A DNA stretch of 64,000 nt from Streptomyces sp. NBC_01750 (GCF_035918095.1 NZ_CP109137.1:5334001-5398000), one strand, 5' to 3'; shown: positions 27,747-37,827, numbered from the stretch's first letter. Notes: a model not told the origin generated them from the sequence alone. Program-made: numbers and translations.

Positions 27747-28411
27747 TGCGAATCGTCCTCGTCGGACCGCCCGGTGCCGGCAAGGGAACGCAGGCTGCGT
27801 TCCTTGCCAAGAACCTGTCGATCCCGCACATCTCCACGGGCGACCTCTTCCGCGCCAACATCAGTCAGGGCACGGAGCTCGGCAAGCAGGCCAAGGCGTA
27901 CATGGACGCCGGCAAGCTGGTACCCGACGAGGTCACCGTCGGGATGGCGAAGGACCGCCTGCAGCAGCCGGACGCCGAGAACGGCTTCCTGCTTGACGGC
28001 TTCCCGCGCAATGTCGGCCAGGCCGAGGCGCTCGACGACTACCTCAAGGGCGCGGGGCTGAAGCTGGACGCCGTGCTCGACCTGGAGGTCCCCGAGGACG
28101 AGGTCGTGAAGCGGATCGCGGGCCGTCGTGTCTGCCGCAACAACAGCGCGCACGTCTACCACGTGTCGTACTCCCCGCCGAAGGCCGAGGGTGTCTGCGA
28201 CGAGTGCGGCGGCGAGCTGTACCAGCGCGACGACGACTCCGAGGAGACCGTGCGCACGCGGCTCGAGGTCTACCACACGCAGACCGAGCCGATCATCGAC
28301 TACTACAGGGCCCAGGACCTGGTGGTCACCATCTCCGCGCTCGGCAAGGTCACGGACGTGACGGCCCGGGCGATGGAAGCACTTCAGGTGGACCGGGCCG
28401 CGCAGGCCTGA
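27746..28411 (+). CDS. adk: Adenylate kinase
   Basis: 221 residues. P-loop GPPGAGKGT at 7-15 and the DGFPRN substrate motif are intact. The long LID domain contains [11 protein letters not shown]...CDECGG, with three Cys visible, so a zinc-type LID with a non-Cys fourth ligand is likely, as in other streptomycetes. It interconverts AMP, ADP and ATP. ATG overlaps the secY stop (TGATG). Confidence 0.98.
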   Translation: MRIVLVGPPGAGKGTQAAFLAKNLSIPHISTGDLFRANISQGTELGKQAKAYMDAGKLVPDEVTVGMAKDRLQQPDAENGFLLDGFPRNVGQAEALDDYLKGAGLKLDAVLDLEVPEDEVVKRIAGRRVCRNNSAHVYHVSYSPPKAEGVCDECGGELYQRDDDSEETVRTRLEVYHTQTEPIIDYYRAQDLVVTISALGKVTDVTARAMEALQVDRAAQA

Positions 28412-28427
28412 GCAGATCCGCCACACG

Positions 28428-28462
28428 TACGGCCGCGGTGTCCTACGGGCGCCGCGGCCGTA
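28428..28462 (+). terminator. Hairpin between adk and map
   Basis: TACGGCCGCGG and CCGCGGCCGTA are perfect 11-bp complements around a 13-base loop, followed by TTGTTG. It fills most of the 100-base gap and could reduce transcription into map. Confidence 0.6.
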
Positions 28463-28511
28463 TTGTTGAGTAGCCTCTTTGCCAAGTCGACCCAGAAAGG
28501 CGCCTGCCGCA

Positions 28512-29354
28512 ATGGTGCAGATCAAGACCCCCGAGCAGATCGCGAAGATGCGTGAGGCGGGGCTGGTCGTCGCGGCCATCCACGCGGCCACCCGTGAGGC
28601 AGCGGTGCCGGGCGCCACCACCAGGGATCTGGATGAGGTCGCCCGCAAGGTGATCGCCGACCACGGTGCGAAGTCCAACTTTCTGGGGTACGGCGGGTTC
28701 CCCGCGACGATCTGCACCTCGGTCAACGAGGTTGTCGTCCACGGCATCCCGGACGAGAAGACCGTCCTCAAGGACGGCGACATCATCTCCATCGACGCCG
28801 GCGCGGTCATCGACGGCTGGCACGGTGACGCCGCGTACACCGCCTTCGTCGGCACCGGCCACGCACCGGAGCTGATCGAGCTCTCCCGGGTCACCGAGGA
28901 GTCGATGTGGGCCGGCATCGCCGCGATGAAGAACGGCAACCGGCTGATCGACGTCTCCCGCGCCATCGAGACGTACATCCGCCGTCAGCCGCGTCCCGCG
29001 ACCGGCAAGTACGGGATCATCGAGGAGTACGGCGGCCACGGCATCGGCACCGAGATGCACATGGACCCGCATCTGCTCAACTACGTCTCGAAGAAGCGCG
29101 GCCGCGGCCCCAAGCTGGTCCCCGGTCTCTGCCTGGCGATCGAGCCGATGGTCTCGCTCGGCACCCCGCACACCGAGGTCCTGCAGGACGAGTGGACCGT
29201 CATCACCACGGACGGCACCTGGTCCTCGCACTGGGAGCACTCGATCGCGCTGACCGAGGAGGGCCCGCTGGTGCTGACGGCGCCGGACTGCGGCCGGGCC
29301 AAGCTGGCGGAGCTCGGCATCACGGCCGCGCCCGACCCCCTCGCCTCCGCTTAA
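28512..29354 (+). CDS. map: Methionine aminopeptidase, type I
   Basis: 280 residues from ATG 28512 (MVQIKTPEQIAKMREAG); an upstream ATG at 28479 adds non-conserved residues. All five metal ligands are visible: D95, D106, H176 (GGHGIG), E211 (AIEPM) and E242 (HWEHS). It removes the initiator Met from nascent proteins. Adjacent to secY-adk as in many Gram-positive bacteria. Confidence 0.97.
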   Translation: MVQIKTPEQIAKMREAGLVVAAIHAATREAAVPGATTRDLDEVARKVIADHGAKSNFLGYGGFPATICTSVNEVVVHGIPDEKTVLKDGDIISIDAGAVIDGWHGDAAYTAFVGTGHAPELIELSRVTEESMWAGIAAMKNGNRLIDVSRAIETYIRRQPRPATGKYGIIEEYGGHGIGTEMHMDPHLLNYVSKKRGRGPKLVPGLCLAIEPMVSLGTPHTEVLQDEWTVITTDGTWSSHWEHSIALTEEGPLVLTAPDCGRAKLAELGITAAPDPLASA

Positions 29355-29384
29355 GGATCTCCGCGGGTGGGCAGACTTGCCGGA

Positions 29385-29414
29385 TTCGTCTTTTCGAGTG
29401 CCCTGTCGTAGACT
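29385..29414 (+). promoter_or_regulatory. Possible infA promoter
   Basis: TAGACT (29409-29414) is an excellent -10 element. The -35 is weak (TTCGTC, 29385-29390, 18-base spacer). It gives a leader of about 75 bases before infA. Confidence 0.45.
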
Positions 29415-29494
29415 GATGCGTCGGCTCTTGTGTATCCGTGTGTCTGCATACGGTAGCGCGAGTCGATCAAGGTAGCCGATTCGAAAGGCGAAGC

Positions 29495-29716
29495 GTGGCC
29501 AAGAAGCAAGGTGCCATCGAAATTGAGGGCACCGTGATCGAGTCCCTCCCGAACGCCATGTTCAAGGTGGAACTCCAGAACGGTCACAAGGTCCTCGCGC
29601 ACATCTCCGGCAAGATGCGGATGCATTACATCCGTATCCTTCCGGACGACCGGGTCGTCGTGGAGCTGTCTCCGTACGACCTGACGCGTGGCCGGATCGT
29701 CTACCGGTACAAGTAG
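29495..29716 (+). CDS. infA: Translation initiation factor IF-1
   Basis: 73 residues from GTG 29495 ([20 protein letters not shown]); a longer in-frame start at 29438 lacks conservation. The single OB fold ends in the typical [16 protein letters not shown]. It occupies the ribosomal A site during initiation. First gene of the rpmJ-rpsM-rpsK-rpoA-rplQ cluster. Confidence 0.97.
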   Translation: MAKKQGAIEIEGTVIESLPNAMFKVELQNGHKVLAHISGKMRMHYIRILPDDRVVVELSPYDLTRGRIVYRYK

Positions 29717-29773
29717 ATCTTGCTGTCACCCCATTACGTGGGGTGCCGGCACTGACCCGGAGAACCTCACCCC

Positions 29774-29887
29774 ATGAAGGTCAAGCCGAGCGTCAAGAAG
29801 ATCTGCGACAAGTGCAAGGTGATCCGCCGTCACGGCCGGGTCATGGTCATCTGCGACAACCTGCGCCACAAGCAGCGCCAGGGCTGA
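29774..29887 (+). CDS. rpmJ: 50S ribosomal protein L36, zinc-binding
   Basis: 37 residues: [20 protein letters not shown] at the start, ending RHKQRQG. Zinc ligands C11, C14, C27 and H32 are present, so this is the C+ form. It stabilises the 50S near the stalk. It lies between infA and rpsM as expected. Confidence 0.97.
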   Translation: MKVKPSVKKICDKCKVIRRHGRVMVICDNLRHKQRQG

Positions 29888-30076
29888 CGCACGACCACCT
29901 GCACTCGCAGTTCTTCGCGCGACGCACGTAAAAAGTACATACGCAGAGCCCGCCTGGCCCTAGGGCTGGCGATACCTCCGGCGGAGGCCGGAGACCTGGT
30001 CCGTACCACCCACCTCTTCGGGTCGGCGGCCACGGAACGCTCTGCGGAAGACCTCCGAAATCAACAGGAGCCATGA

Positions 30077-30457
30077 ATGGCACGCCTTTCCGGCGTTGAC
30101 CTCCCGCGCGAAAAGCGCGTTGAGATCGCCCTCACCTACGTCTTCGGTATCGGGCGCACCCGGTCCAAGGAAGCGCTCGCCGCCACCGGTGTCGACCCCA
30201 ACACCCGCGTTCGTGACCTGGCCGAGGAAGACCTGGTCAAGCTGCGCGAGTACGTGGATGCCAACCTCAAGACCGAGGGTGACCTCCGTCGCGAGGTCCA
30301 GGCGGACATTCGCCGCAAGGTCGAGATCGGCTGCTACCAGGGTCTGCGGCACCGCCGTGGCCTGCCGGTCCACGGTCAGCGCACGAGCACGAACGCACGT
30401 ACCCGCAAGGGCCCGCGTCGCGCGATCGCCGGCAAGAAGAAGCCGGGCAAGAAGTAG
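30077..30457 (+). CDS. rpsM: 30S ribosomal protein S13
   Basis: 126 residues, [20 protein letters not shown] at the start and the basic tail [20 protein letters not shown] that contacts P-site tRNA. Forms inter-subunit bridges. The 189-base gap before it contains GC-rich inverted repeats (CTCCGG/CCGGAG near 29980) but no clear promoter. Confidence 0.98.
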   Translation: MARLSGVDLPREKRVEIALTYVFGIGRTRSKEALAATGVDPNTRVRDLAEEDLVKLREYVDANLKTEGDLRREVQADIRRKVEIGCYQGLRHRRGLPVHGQRTSTNARTRKGPRRAIAGKKKPGKK

Positions 30458-30522
30458 TCCTCAGCCGGACGCTCATCAGCGGTCTTCGCTGTAGGACCGA
30501 CCACCTCCCGTAGGAGTAATAG

Positions 30523-30927
30523 ATGCCCCCCAAGGGTCGTCAGGGCGCTGCCAAGAAGGTGCGCCGCAAGGAAAAGAAGAACGTCGCTCATGGGCACGCC
30601 CACATCAAGAGCACGTTCAACAACACCATCGTTTCGATCACCGACCCCGCGGGCAACGTGATCTCCTGGGCCTCCGCCGGCCACGTCGGCTTCAAGGGCT
30701 CGCGCAAGTCCACCCCCTTCGCCGCGCAGATGGCCGCCGAGTCGGCCGCCCGCCGCGCGCAGGAGCACGGCATGCGCAAGGTCGACGTCTTCGTCAAGGG
30801 TCCCGGCTCCGGCCGTGAGACCGCGATCCGCTCCCTCCAGGCCACGGGCCTCGAGGTCGGTTCGATCCAGGACGTCACCCCCACCCCGCACAACGGCTGC
30901 CGCCCTCCGAAGCGTCGCCGCGTCTGA
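30523..30927 (+). CDS. rpsK: 30S ribosomal protein S11
   Basis: 134 residues, with the conserved C-terminal [16 protein letters not shown]. Part of the 30S platform near the mRNA exit. In E. coli rpsD follows at this position; here the next gene is rpoA. Confidence 0.98.
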   Translation: MPPKGRQGAAKKVRRKEKKNVAHGHAHIKSTFNNTIVSITDPAGNVISWASAGHVGFKGSRKSTPFAAQMAAESAARRAQEHGMRKVDVFVKGPGSGRETAIRSLQATGLEVGSIQDVTPTPHNGCRPPKRRRV

Positions 30928-30969
30928 CCCTGTCCCTGCCCCCTTCACCGGGGGAATAGGGATGGTTTG

Positions 30970-31003
30970 CGGGCGGTACGGCGCTTAGGTGCCGTACCGC
31001 CCG
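30970..31003 (+). terminator. Hairpin upstream of rpoA
   Basis: CGGGCGGTACGGC and GCCGTACCGCCCG are perfect 13-bp complements with an 8-base loop, followed by a T-rich stretch (CCTTGTTTCTGTT). This is the most E. coli-like terminator in the cluster, so it may attenuate transcription into rpoA. Confidence 0.75.
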
Positions 31004-31058
31004 TACCCTTGTTTCTGTTGGCATCAAATAGTGGGTGCCAAGACTGGAGGCATTTCTC

Positions 31059-32081
31059 ATGCTTATCGCTCAGCGTCCCTCGCTGACCGAAGAGGTCGTC
31101 GACGAGTACCGCTCGCGGTTCGTCATCGAGCCGCTGGAGCCGGGTTTCGGCTACACGCTCGGCAACTCCCTTCGCCGTACGCTTCTCTCCTCGATCCCCG
31201 GCGCTGCTGTCACCAGCATCCGGATCGACGGTGTCCTGCACGAGTTCACCACCGTGCCGGGCGTCAAGGAGGACGTCACCGACCTCATCCTGAACATCAA
31301 GCAGCTGGTCGTCTCCTCGGAGCACGACGAGCCGGTCGTGATGTACCTGCGCAAGCAGGGTCCCGGCCTGGTCACCGCTGCTGACATCGCCCCGCCGGCC
31401 GGTGTCGAGGTGCACAACCCCGACCTGGTGCTCGCCACGCTGAACGGCAAGGGCAAGCTGGAGATGGAGCTGACCGTCGAGCGCGGTCGCGGCTATGTCT
31501 CCGCCGTGCAGAACAAGCAGGTGGGCCAGGAGATCGGCCGTATCCCGGTCGACTCCATCTACTCGCCGGTGCTCAAGGTCACGTACAAGGTCGAGGCGAC
31601 CCGTGTCGAGCAGCGCACCGACTTCGACAAGCTGATCGTCGACGTCGAGACCAAGCAGGCCATGCGTCCGCGTGACGCCATGGCTTCGGCCGGTAAGACC
31701 CTGGTCGAGCTGTTCGGTCTGGCGCGCGAGCTCAACATCGACGCCGAGGGCATCGACATGGGTCCGTCCCCGACGGACGCCGCGCTCGCCGCCGATCTTG
31801 CGCTGCCGATCGAGGAGCTCGAGCTCACCGTTCGCTCGTACAACTGCCTCAAGCGCGAGGGCATCCACTCCGTGGGTGAGCTCGTGGCGCGTTCCGAGGC
31901 GGACCTGCTCGACATCCGCAACTTCGGTGCGAAGTCGATCGACGAGGTCAAGGCGAAGCTGGCCGGCATGGGCCTGGCGCTCAAGGACAGCCCGCCCGGA
32001 TTCGACCCGACCGCCGCCGCCGACGCCTTCGGCGCCGACGACGACGCGGACGCGGGCTTCGTGGAGACCGAGCAGTACTGA
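31059..32081 (+). CDS. rpoA: DNA-directed RNA polymerase alpha subunit
   Basis: 340 residues from ATG 31059 ([20 protein letters not shown]) with CTGGAGG at 31044-31050; an in-frame start at 31035 is poorer. N-terminal dimerisation and assembly domain, linker at about 230-245, then C-terminal domain ([20 protein letters not shown]) that binds UP elements and activators. The acidic tail [14 protein letters not shown] is typical of streptomycetes. Confidence 0.98.
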   Translation: MLIAQRPSLTEEVVDEYRSRFVIEPLEPGFGYTLGNSLRRTLLSSIPGAAVTSIRIDGVLHEFTTVPGVKEDVTDLILNIKQLVVSSEHDEPVVMYLRKQGPGLVTAADIAPPAGVEVHNPDLVLATLNGKGKLEMELTVERGRGYVSAVQNKQVGQEIGRIPVDSIYSPVLKVTYKVEATRVEQRTDFDKLIVDVETKQAMRPRDAMASAGKTLVELFGLARELNIDAEGIDMGPSPTDAALAADLALPIEELELTVRSYNCLKREGIHSVGELVARSEADLLDIRNFGAKSIDEVKAKLAGMGLALKDSPPGFDPTAAADAFGADDDADAGFVETEQY

Positions 32082-32094
32082 TCATCCTCCGGCG

Positions 32095-32125
32095 GGGGCG
32101 CCCGGGATTTACTTCCGGGTGCCCC
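32095..32125 (+). repeat. Hairpin between rpoA and rplQ
   Basis: GGGGCGCCCGG pairs with CCGGGTGCCCC (one G-U) around a 9-base loop, 13 bases after the rpoA stop. Likely attenuator or processing site. Confidence 0.55.
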
Positions 32126-32145
32126 GTGCCGGGGCCGGGGACTTG

Positions 32146-32166
32146 TCCTCGAACGCCGGACGGGCC
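32146..32166 (+). repeat. Streptomyces-type interspersed repeat fragment
   Basis: CGAACGCCGGACGGGCC in its usual context after TTGTCCT. I know closely similar short sequences (CTCAAACGCCGGACGGGC) as very common between genes in Streptomyces genomes. Its function is unknown; here it sits in the rpoA-rplQ spacer. Confidence 0.5.
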
Positions 32167-32271
32167 GGAAGGTGCCGTTCGCGCGTGATTACGACTTCCG
32201 CTGGGCGGCCGCCTCGCGGGAACTGACACCGGTACCTGATACGGCCGGTGCAGCACACAAGGAGAAACACC

Positions 32272-32754
32272 ATGCCGAAGCCCGCCAAGGGTGCCCGTCT
32301 GGGCGGCAGCGCCGCGCACGAGAAGCTGCTACTTGCGAACCTCGCGAAGTCGCTCTTCGAGCACGGCCGCATCACCACGACCGAGGCCAAGGCCCGCCGC
32401 CTTCGTCCGGTCGCCGAGCGCCTGATCACCAAGGCGAAGAAGGGCGACATCCACAACCGTCGCCTGGTCCTGCAGACGATCACGGACAAGAGCATCGTGC
32501 ACACGCTCTTCACCGAGATCGCTCCGCGGTACGCCGAGCGCCCGGGTGGCTACACCCGTATCACCAAGATCGGTGGCCGTCGTGGCGACAACGCCCCGAT
32601 GGCCGTGATCGAGCTGGTCGAGGGTGAGATCGCGAAGAAGGCGACCGTTGCCGAGGCCGAGGCCGCTGCCAAGCGCGCGGTCAAGGAAGACGCCCTCAAG
32701 AAGGACGAGGTCGTCGAGGACGCCGCTCCGGCGGACGAGTCCAAGGACGCCTGA
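32272..32754 (+). CDS. rplQ: 50S ribosomal protein L17
   Basis: 160 residues from ATG 32272 with AAGGAG upstream; starts [20 protein letters not shown]. The core is followed by an actinobacterial acidic/Ala extension of about 40 residues ([13 protein letters not shown] at the end). Closes the alpha cluster. Confidence 0.97.
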   Translation: MPKPAKGARLGGSAAHEKLLLANLAKSLFEHGRITTTEAKARRLRPVAERLITKAKKGDIHNRRLVLQTITDKSIVHTLFTEIAPRYAERPGGYTRITKIGGRRGDNAPMAVIELVEGEIAKKATVAEAEAAAKRAVKEDALKKDEVVEDAAPADESKDA

Positions 32755-32769
32755 GCGTTCTGAGGCTGT

Positions 32770-32810
32770 CGGACGGGCCCGTATCCCTTCGGGGGTGCGG
32801 GCCCGTTCCG
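32770..32810 (+). terminator. Terminator after rplQ
   Basis: CGGACGGGCCCGTA pairs with TGCGGGCCCGTTCCG with a single-base bulge, loop of 12 bases. It ends 19 bases before truA, so truA is probably read through or has a weak start of its own. Confidence 0.7.
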
Positions 32811-32828
32811 CATTGAGAGGATCAGCGC

Positions 32829-33701
32829 GTGAGCGATGAGGTGGAGCCCGGATACGTACGGGTCAGGCTGGATCTGTCGTACGACGGCAAGGACTTCTCC
32901 GGCTGGGCCAAGCAGCCCAGCGGCCTGCGGACGGTCCAGGGGGAGATCGAGGACGCGCTGCGTACTGTGACGCGGTCCGCCACGACGTACGAACTGACCG
33001 TCGCGGGCCGCACGGACGCGGGCGTGCACGCGCGCGGGCAGGTCGCGCATGTCGATCTGCCGCTGGACGTGTGGGACGAGCACCGGGAGAAGCTGCTGAA
33101 GCGGCTGGCCGGGCGGCTCTCGCGCGATGTACGGGTCTGGAGTGTGGCCGAGGCGCCTGCCGGGTTCAACGCGCGCTTCTCGGCGGTCTGGCGGCGGTAC
33201 GCGTACCGGGTGACCGACAACCCCGGCGGCGTGGACCCGTTGCTGCGCGGCCATGTGCTGTGGCACGACTGGCCGTTGGACGTGACGGCCATGAACGCCG
33301 CGGCGGCCGGGCTGGTCGGGGAGCACGACTTCGCGGCGTACTGCAAGAAGCGCGAGGGCGCCACGACGATTCGTACGCTGCAGACGCTGCGGTGGGAGCG
33401 GGACGAGGCCGGGATCATCACCGCGACCGTGCGGGCGGACGCCTTCTGCCACAACATGGTGCGTTCGCTGGTCGGTGCGCTGCTGTTCGTGGGCGACGGG
33501 CACCGGCCGGTGGAGTGGCCCGCGAAGGTGCTGGCCGCGGGCATACGGGACTCGGCCGTCCATGTCGTACGGCCGCACGGCCTCACGCTCGAGGAAGTCG
33601 GCTACCCCGCCGACGAGTTGCTGGCCGCCCGGAACCGGGAGGCCCGCAACAAGCGGACCTTGCCCGGTTCACTGCCCGGCGGGAGCGGTGGCTGCTGCTG
33701 A
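32829..33701 (+). CDS. truA: tRNA pseudouridine(38-40) synthase TruA
   Basis: 290 residues from GTG 32829. The catalytic Asp is D63 in GRTDAGVHA, and the C-terminal [19 protein letters not shown] is conserved. It isomerises uridines 38-40 in the anticodon stem. Location after rplQ is common in Gram-positive bacteria. Its last 33 bases overlap the end of the convergent gene at 33669. Confidence 0.96.
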   Translation: MSDEVEPGYVRVRLDLSYDGKDFSGWAKQPSGLRTVQGEIEDALRTVTRSATTYELTVAGRTDAGVHARGQVAHVDLPLDVWDEHREKLLKRLAGRLSRDVRVWSVAEAPAGFNARFSAVWRRYAYRVTDNPGGVDPLLRGHVLWHDWPLDVTAMNAAAAGLVGEHDFAAYCKKREGATTIRTLQTLRWERDEAGIITATVRADAFCHNMVRSLVGALLFVGDGHRPVEWPAKVLAAGIRDSAVHVVRPHGLTLEEVGYPADELLAARNREARNKRTLPGSLPGGSGGCC

Positions 33702-34667
33702 GGCCTGGGCCTCACCGCGGCGGACGATCTGACGGAAGGTGAACTCCGCCAGGTCGTCACCGATCTGGAAGGCCTTGGAGTCGCCCTTGGTGACGGACTT
33801 GGCCTTGGTGTAGCCGGTGATGGTGAAGTAGGCGTACCGGCCGTAGGAGTTGTACGTGGACCGGCAGACCGGGCCGCCCTTGCAGAACGCGGGGACGCCG
33901 GAGCCGGGCAGTGGCGCGACGCTGCCCCTGGCCTGCTGCACGGCCTTCTTGGCCTTCGCCTCGTTCTCGAAGGTGGCCACGCCGACGGTGACCGCGATGC
34001 CATTGGCGGTGTAGGTGGCGCGGAAGACCTGCTCGCAGCCGTTGTTCTCGAGGACCGGGCCGAGAGCGCCGCTGGTGACGGAGGCGCAGTTGCCGGTCCG
34101 GGCCGTGGCGCCCTTGGTGTAGGCGCGGTCGCCCATCGTCAGCTTCTTGCCCGGGAAGAGGGTGTCGGCGCTGAGCGGCGCGGTGTCCTTCTTCTTGTCG
34201 GAGATGAAGTCCTTCGGGTTCGGCGGGGGCAGTGGGGCCACCGAGGAGAAGGACGGCTCGGGCTGGGTGGTGTCGCTGGGCAGGTCGGGAGCCGCGGGCA
34301 GTTCGCTCGCGTTCTTGTCGCCGGCCCCGGCCTTGTCCTCATTGTTGGAGGAGACGATCGCGGTCGCCACGATGCCGGCGATCGCGGCGGTCGCGAGCGC
34401 GCCACCGCCGACCAGCAGCCACCGCCTGCGGCGGGCGCGGGTGGCGGAGGCGTCGGCGAGTGCGGCCCAGTCCGGTGTGTCCGCCGCCGCGCTCGCCCGC
34501 AGGCCGAACGGGTCCGGTGGGGCCGGAACGGGGTTGTACGGGTCCTGGAACTGCCCCCCGTACGGGTCCTGGCGCTGCCCTCCGTACGGGTCCTGGTTCT
34601 GTCCCCCGTACGGGTCCTGGTTCTGTCCACCGGGGCTCCACTGAGGTCCCCCCTGCCCAAAGCTCAT
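33669..34667 (-). CDS. Single-pass membrane protein with PYGGQ repeats, function unknown
   Basis: 332 residues when started at [14 protein letters not shown] (34667); starts at 34676 and 34724 are also in frame. N-terminal Gln/Gly/Pro-rich repeats (QDPYGG, four copies), then a basic patch RRRRW, one membrane helix (about residues 95-115), a Pro/Ser/Asp-rich linker and an extracellular domain with several Cys ([20 protein letters not shown]), probably disulphide-linked. No enzyme motif is recognised. The 3' end overlaps truA tail-to-tail by 33 bases. Confidence 0.75.
   Translation of the reverse strand: MSFGQGGPQWSPGGQNQDPYGGQNQDPYGGQRQDPYGGQFQDPYNPVPAPPDPFGLRASAAADTPDWAALADASATRARRRRWLLVGGGALATAAIAGIVATAIVSSNNEDKAGAGDKNASELPAAPDLPSDTTQPEPSFSSVAPLPPPNPKDFISDKKKDTAPLSADTLFPGKKLTMGDRAYTKGATARTGNCASVTSGALGPVLENNGCEQVFRATYTANGIAVTVGVATFENEAKAKKAVQQARGSVAPLPGSGVPAFCKGGPVCRSTYNSYGRYAYFTITGYTKAKSVTKGDSKAFQIGDDLAEFTFRQIVRRGEAQASAAATAPAGQ
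34536..34631. repeat. 24-bp coding tandem repeat, four copies
   Basis: Four head-to-tail 24-base units beginning GTACGGGTCCTGG at 34536, 34560, 34584 and 34608. On the minus strand they encode the repeated octapeptide QxQDPYGG in the protein at 33669-34667. A likely site of copy-number variation between strains. Confidence 0.9.
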
Positions 34668-34722
34668 GCCGCGCATCCTAAACCTGTTGGGCGGGAGCGG
34701 TGACGGCGGCGAGAATCGGAGC

Positions 34723-36345
34723 ATGGGACATCTTGAGGCCGCGCATCTGGAGTACTACCTACCGGACGGACGGGTGCTCCTCGGCGACGCCTCGTTCCGG
34801 GTGGGGGAAGGCGCGGTGGTGGCCCTGGTAGGTGCCAATGGCGCCGGGAAGACGACCCTGCTGCGGCTGATGGCGGGGGAGCTGCAGCCGCACGGCGGGA
34901 CGGTGTCGGTAAGCGGCGGACTCGGAGTGATGCGGCAGTTCGTCGGATCGGTGCGGGACGAGCGGACCGTACGGGATCTGCTGGTGTCGGTGGCCCAGCC
35001 GCGGATCAGGGAAGCGGCTTCCGAGGTGGACGCCGCGGAGCATCTGATCATGACGGTCGACGACGAGGCCGCGCAGATGAAGTACGCGCAGGCGCTGAGC
35101 GACTGGGCGGAGGCGCGGGGGTACGAGGCCGAGACCGTCTGGGACATGTGCACGATGGCGGCGCTGGGCGTCCCGTACGAGAAGGCGCAGTTCCGCGAGC
35201 TGAAGACGCTGAGCGGGGGCGAGCAGAAGCGGCTGGTGCTCGAGGCGCTGCTGCGGGGTCCTGACGAGGTGCTGCTGCTCGACGAACCGGACAACTATCT
35301 GGACGTGCCCGGCAAGCGGTGGCTGGAGGAGCGGCTGAAGGAGACCCGTAAGACGGTCCTCTTCGTCTCGCACGACCGGGAACTGCTGTCGCGGGCGGCG
35401 GAGCGGATCGTGAGTGTGGAGCCGAGTCCGGCGGGGTCGGACGTGTGGGTGCACGGTGGCGGTTTCGGTACGTACCACGAGGCCCGCAAGGAGCGGTTCG
35501 CCCGCTTCGAGGAGCTGAAGCGGCGCTGGGACGAGGAGCACGCGCGGCTGAAGGCGCTGGTGCTGCGGTTGCGGAACCAGGCGGCGATCAGCCCCGACAT
35601 GGCGTCGCGCTACCGGGCGATGCAGACCCGCTTCAAGAAGTTCGAGGACGCGGGACCGCCGCCGGAGCCGCCGCGCGAGCAGGAGATCCGGATGAGGCTG
35701 CGGGGCGGGCGGACCGGGGTGCGGGCCCTGACCTGTGCCGGGCTTGAGCTTTCCGGGCTGATGAAGCCGTTCGACCTGGAGGTCTTCTACGGGGAGCGGG
35801 TGGCGGTGCTCGGCTCGAACGGCTCGGGCAAGTCGCACTTCCTGCGGCTGCTGGCGGGGGACGGTTCGGTGGCGCACGCGGGGGCGTGGAAGCTGGGCGC
35901 GCGGGTGGTGCCCGGGCACTTCGCCCAGACGCACGCCCATCCGGAGCTGCTGGGGCGGACGCTGGTCGACATCCTGTGGACGGAGCATGCGAAGGACAGG
36001 GGAGGGGCGATGTCGGTCCTGCGGCGGTACGAGCTGGAGCGGCAGGGGGACCTGCCCTTCGAAAAGCTGTCGGGCGGGCAGCAGGCGCGGTTCCAGATCC
36101 TGCTGCTGGAGCTGGCCGGCACGACGGCGCTGCTGCTGGACGAGCCGACGGACAACCTGGACCTCGAGTCGGCCGAGGCGCTGCAGGAGGGGCTGGAGGC
36201 GTACGAGGGGACGGTGCTGGCGGTCACGCACGACAGGTGGTTCGCGAAGTCTTTCGACCGGTATCTGGTGTTCGGGTCGGACGGGGTGGTGCGTGAGACG
36301 GCGGAGCCGGTGTGGGACGAGCGGCGGGTGGAGCGGGCGCGGTGA
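34723..36345 (+). CDS. ABC-F family ATPase (ribosome-associated type)
   Basis: 540 residues from ATG 34723. Two ATPase domains and no membrane segments. First domain: GANGAGKTT, LSGGEQKR, LLLDEPDNYLD. Second: GSNGSGKSH, LSGGQQARFQ, LLLDEPTDNLDL. A charged linker of about 80 residues lies between (KERFARFEELKRRWDEEHAR). ABC-F proteins act on the ribosome, either as translation factors or in target-protection antibiotic resistance. Sequence alone does not separate these. It starts divergently next to the minus-strand membrane gene. Confidence 0.9.
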   Translation: MGHLEAAHLEYYLPDGRVLLGDASFRVGEGAVVALVGANGAGKTTLLRLMAGELQPHGGTVSVSGGLGVMRQFVGSVRDERTVRDLLVSVAQPRIREAASEVDAAEHLIMTVDDEAAQMKYAQALSDWAEARGYEAETVWDMCTMAALGVPYEKAQFRELKTLSGGEQKRLVLEALLRGPDEVLLLDEPDNYLDVPGKRWLEERLKETRKTVLFVSHDRELLSRAAERIVSVEPSPAGSDVWVHGGGFGTYHEARKERFARFEELKRRWDEEHARLKALVLRLRNQAAISPDMASRYRAMQTRFKKFEDAGPPPEPPREQEIRMRLRGGRTGVRALTCAGLELSGLMKPFDLEVFYGERVAVLGSNGSGKSHFLRLLAGDGSVAHAGAWKLGARVVPGHFAQTHAHPELLGRTLVDILWTEHAKDRGGAMSVLRRYELERQGDLPFEKLSGGQQARFQILLLELAGTTALLLDEPTDNLDLESAEALQEGLEAYEGTVLAVTHDRWFAKSFDRYLVFGSDGVVRETAEPVWDERRVERAR

Positions 36346-36669
36346 CGTCGGGTGCGCCGGGGCCGGGGCGCGGTGCCCGGCGGACCGGGCGTACGGGTGC
36401 CCGGCACACCTGCCCACGCGTAATATGGGGTCCACGGGCCCCCGGCGGCATGGGGAATTTTGACCCGGGCGGGGGACCACGGGTATTCTTCTGGTTCGTT
36501 ATGCGTATTGGCTTGTTCATTCTCACGTGAGAGGCCCTTACGCCGGTCCGCCGGGCCGATGACCAGCGGCAGGCACACGGGTTGCGTCCCCGAGGTGTCG
36601 CCATGGCTGTCGTGATCGTCCGGGTGGCCCTGTCAGGACCCACTCACTGAAGAAGCGAAGGCTACGACC
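36346..36669 (+). other. Intergenic region before rplM
   Basis: 324 bases with no gene. It holds a GC-rich stretch after the ABC-F stop with a small hairpin (GCCCGG/CCGGGC, 36375-36390), a good promoter at 36460-36489, and a leader of about 170 bases with further short inverted repeats. Confidence 0.65.
36460..36489 (+). promoter_or_regulatory. rplM-rpsI promoter
   Basis: TTGACC (36460-36465), 18-base spacer, TATTCT (36484-36489). Excellent match to the housekeeping consensus; predicts a leader of about 170 bases. Confidence 0.75.
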
Positions 36670-37113
36670 GTGCGTACGTACAGCCCCAAGCCCGGCGATG
36701 TCACGCGCCAGTGGCACATCATCGACGCGCAGGACATTGTCCTGGGCCGTCTGGCGACTACGGCAGCGAACCTCCTCCGGGGCAAGCACAAGCCGATTTA
36801 CGCCCCCCACATGGACATGGGCGACTTCGTCATCATCATCAACGCCGAGAAGGTTCACCTCTCCGGCAACAAGAAGACCCAGAAGATGGCGTACCGCCAC
36901 TCCGGGTACCCGGGTGGTCTCCGCTCCGTCCGCTACGACGAGCTGCTTGCCAAGAGCCCGGAGAAGGCTGTGGAGAAGGCCATCAAGGGCATGATCCCCA
37001 AGAACACCCTGGGTCGTCAGATGCTCTCGAAGCTGAAGATCTACGCGGGCGACCAGCACCCGCACGCTGCGCAGCAGCCGGTCCCGTTCGAGATCACCCA
37101 GGTCGCGCAGTAG
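36670..37113 (+). CDS. rplM: 50S ribosomal protein L13
   Basis: 147 residues from GTG 36670. Starts [20 protein letters not shown]; conserved [20 protein letters not shown] and the usual C-terminal [15 protein letters not shown]. Early 50S assembly protein. Paired with rpsI as in nearly all bacteria. Confidence 0.98.
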   Translation: MRTYSPKPGDVTRQWHIIDAQDIVLGRLATTAANLLRGKHKPIYAPHMDMGDFVIIINAEKVHLSGNKKTQKMAYRHSGYPGGLRSVRYDELLAKSPEKAVEKAIKGMIPKNTLGRQMLSKLKIYAGDQHPHAAQQPVPFEITQVAQ

Positions 37114-37157
37114 TTCCGGCCACCCCCTAAGACGTACAGAAAGATCTGAGGAGAATC

Positions 37158-37685
37158 GTGGCCGAGACCACTGCAGAGACCGCCGTCGAGGGCACCGAGG
37201 GCGAAGAGACCTTCGCCGAGGTGACCACCTTCGAGTCGGAGACCCCCGTCGAGGGCGAGTACACCAGCGAGTCGCTGGCGTCCCGCTTCGGCGACCCCCA
37301 GCCGGCTGCCGGCCTGGGCCGTCGCAAGAACGCCATCGCCCGCGTCCGGATCGTTCCGGGCACCGGCAAGTGGAAGATCAACGGTCGCACCCTTGAGGAC
37401 TACTTCCCCAACAAGGTGCACCAGCAGGAAGTCAACGAGCCCTTCAAGGTGCTCGAGCTCGACAACCGCTACGACGTCATCGCCCGCATCTCGGGTGGCG
37501 GCGTCTCCGGCCAGGCCGGCGCCCTGCGCCTCGGCGTGGCCCGCTCGCTGAACGAGGCGGACGTGGACAACAACCGCGCCCCGCTGAAGAAGGCCGGCTT
37601 CCTCTGCCGTGACGACCGCGCGGTCGAGCGCAAGAAGGCCGGTCTCAAGAAGGCCCGTAAGGCACCGCAGTACAGCAAGCGCTAA
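37158..37685 (+). CDS. rpsI: 30S ribosomal protein S9
   Basis: 175 residues with an acidic N-terminal extension of about 50 residues typical of actinobacteria, then the core ([20 protein letters not shown]) and the C-terminal tail ending QYSKR that touches P-site tRNA. GTG start at 37158 after GAGGAGA. Confidence 0.98.
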   Translation: MAETTAETAVEGTEGEETFAEVTTFESETPVEGEYTSESLASRFGDPQPAAGLGRRKNAIARVRIVPGTGKWKINGRTLEDYFPNKVHQQEVNEPFKVLELDNRYDVIARISGGGVSGQAGALRLGVARSLNEADVDNNRAPLKKAGFLCRDDRAVERKKAGLKKARKAPQYSKR

Positions 37686-37716
37686 ATCGCACGCTGGCCT
37701 GTACGGCTTTTCGTTC

Positions 37717-37745
37717 GCCCCGGCGGCACTCCGTGCTGCCGGGGC
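37717..37745 (+). terminator. Terminator after rpsI
   Basis: GCCCCGGCGGCA pairs with TGCTGCCGGGGC (12 bp, one G-U) around a 5-base loop, followed by GTTCGTTT. It separates rplM-rpsI from glmM. Confidence 0.8.
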
Positions 37746-37827
37746 GTTCGTTTATGGACCAGCTCGGGCGTATAACGGGCTATGCGCTCAGAGGCTTGCA
37801 TTTTCGGAGCATTTTCGGAGGACAGCT

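Noticed and set aside
34723..36345. Antibiotic resistance ABC transporter
   Set aside because: There are no membrane segments; it is an ABC-F protein, and resistance cannot be inferred from the sequence alone.
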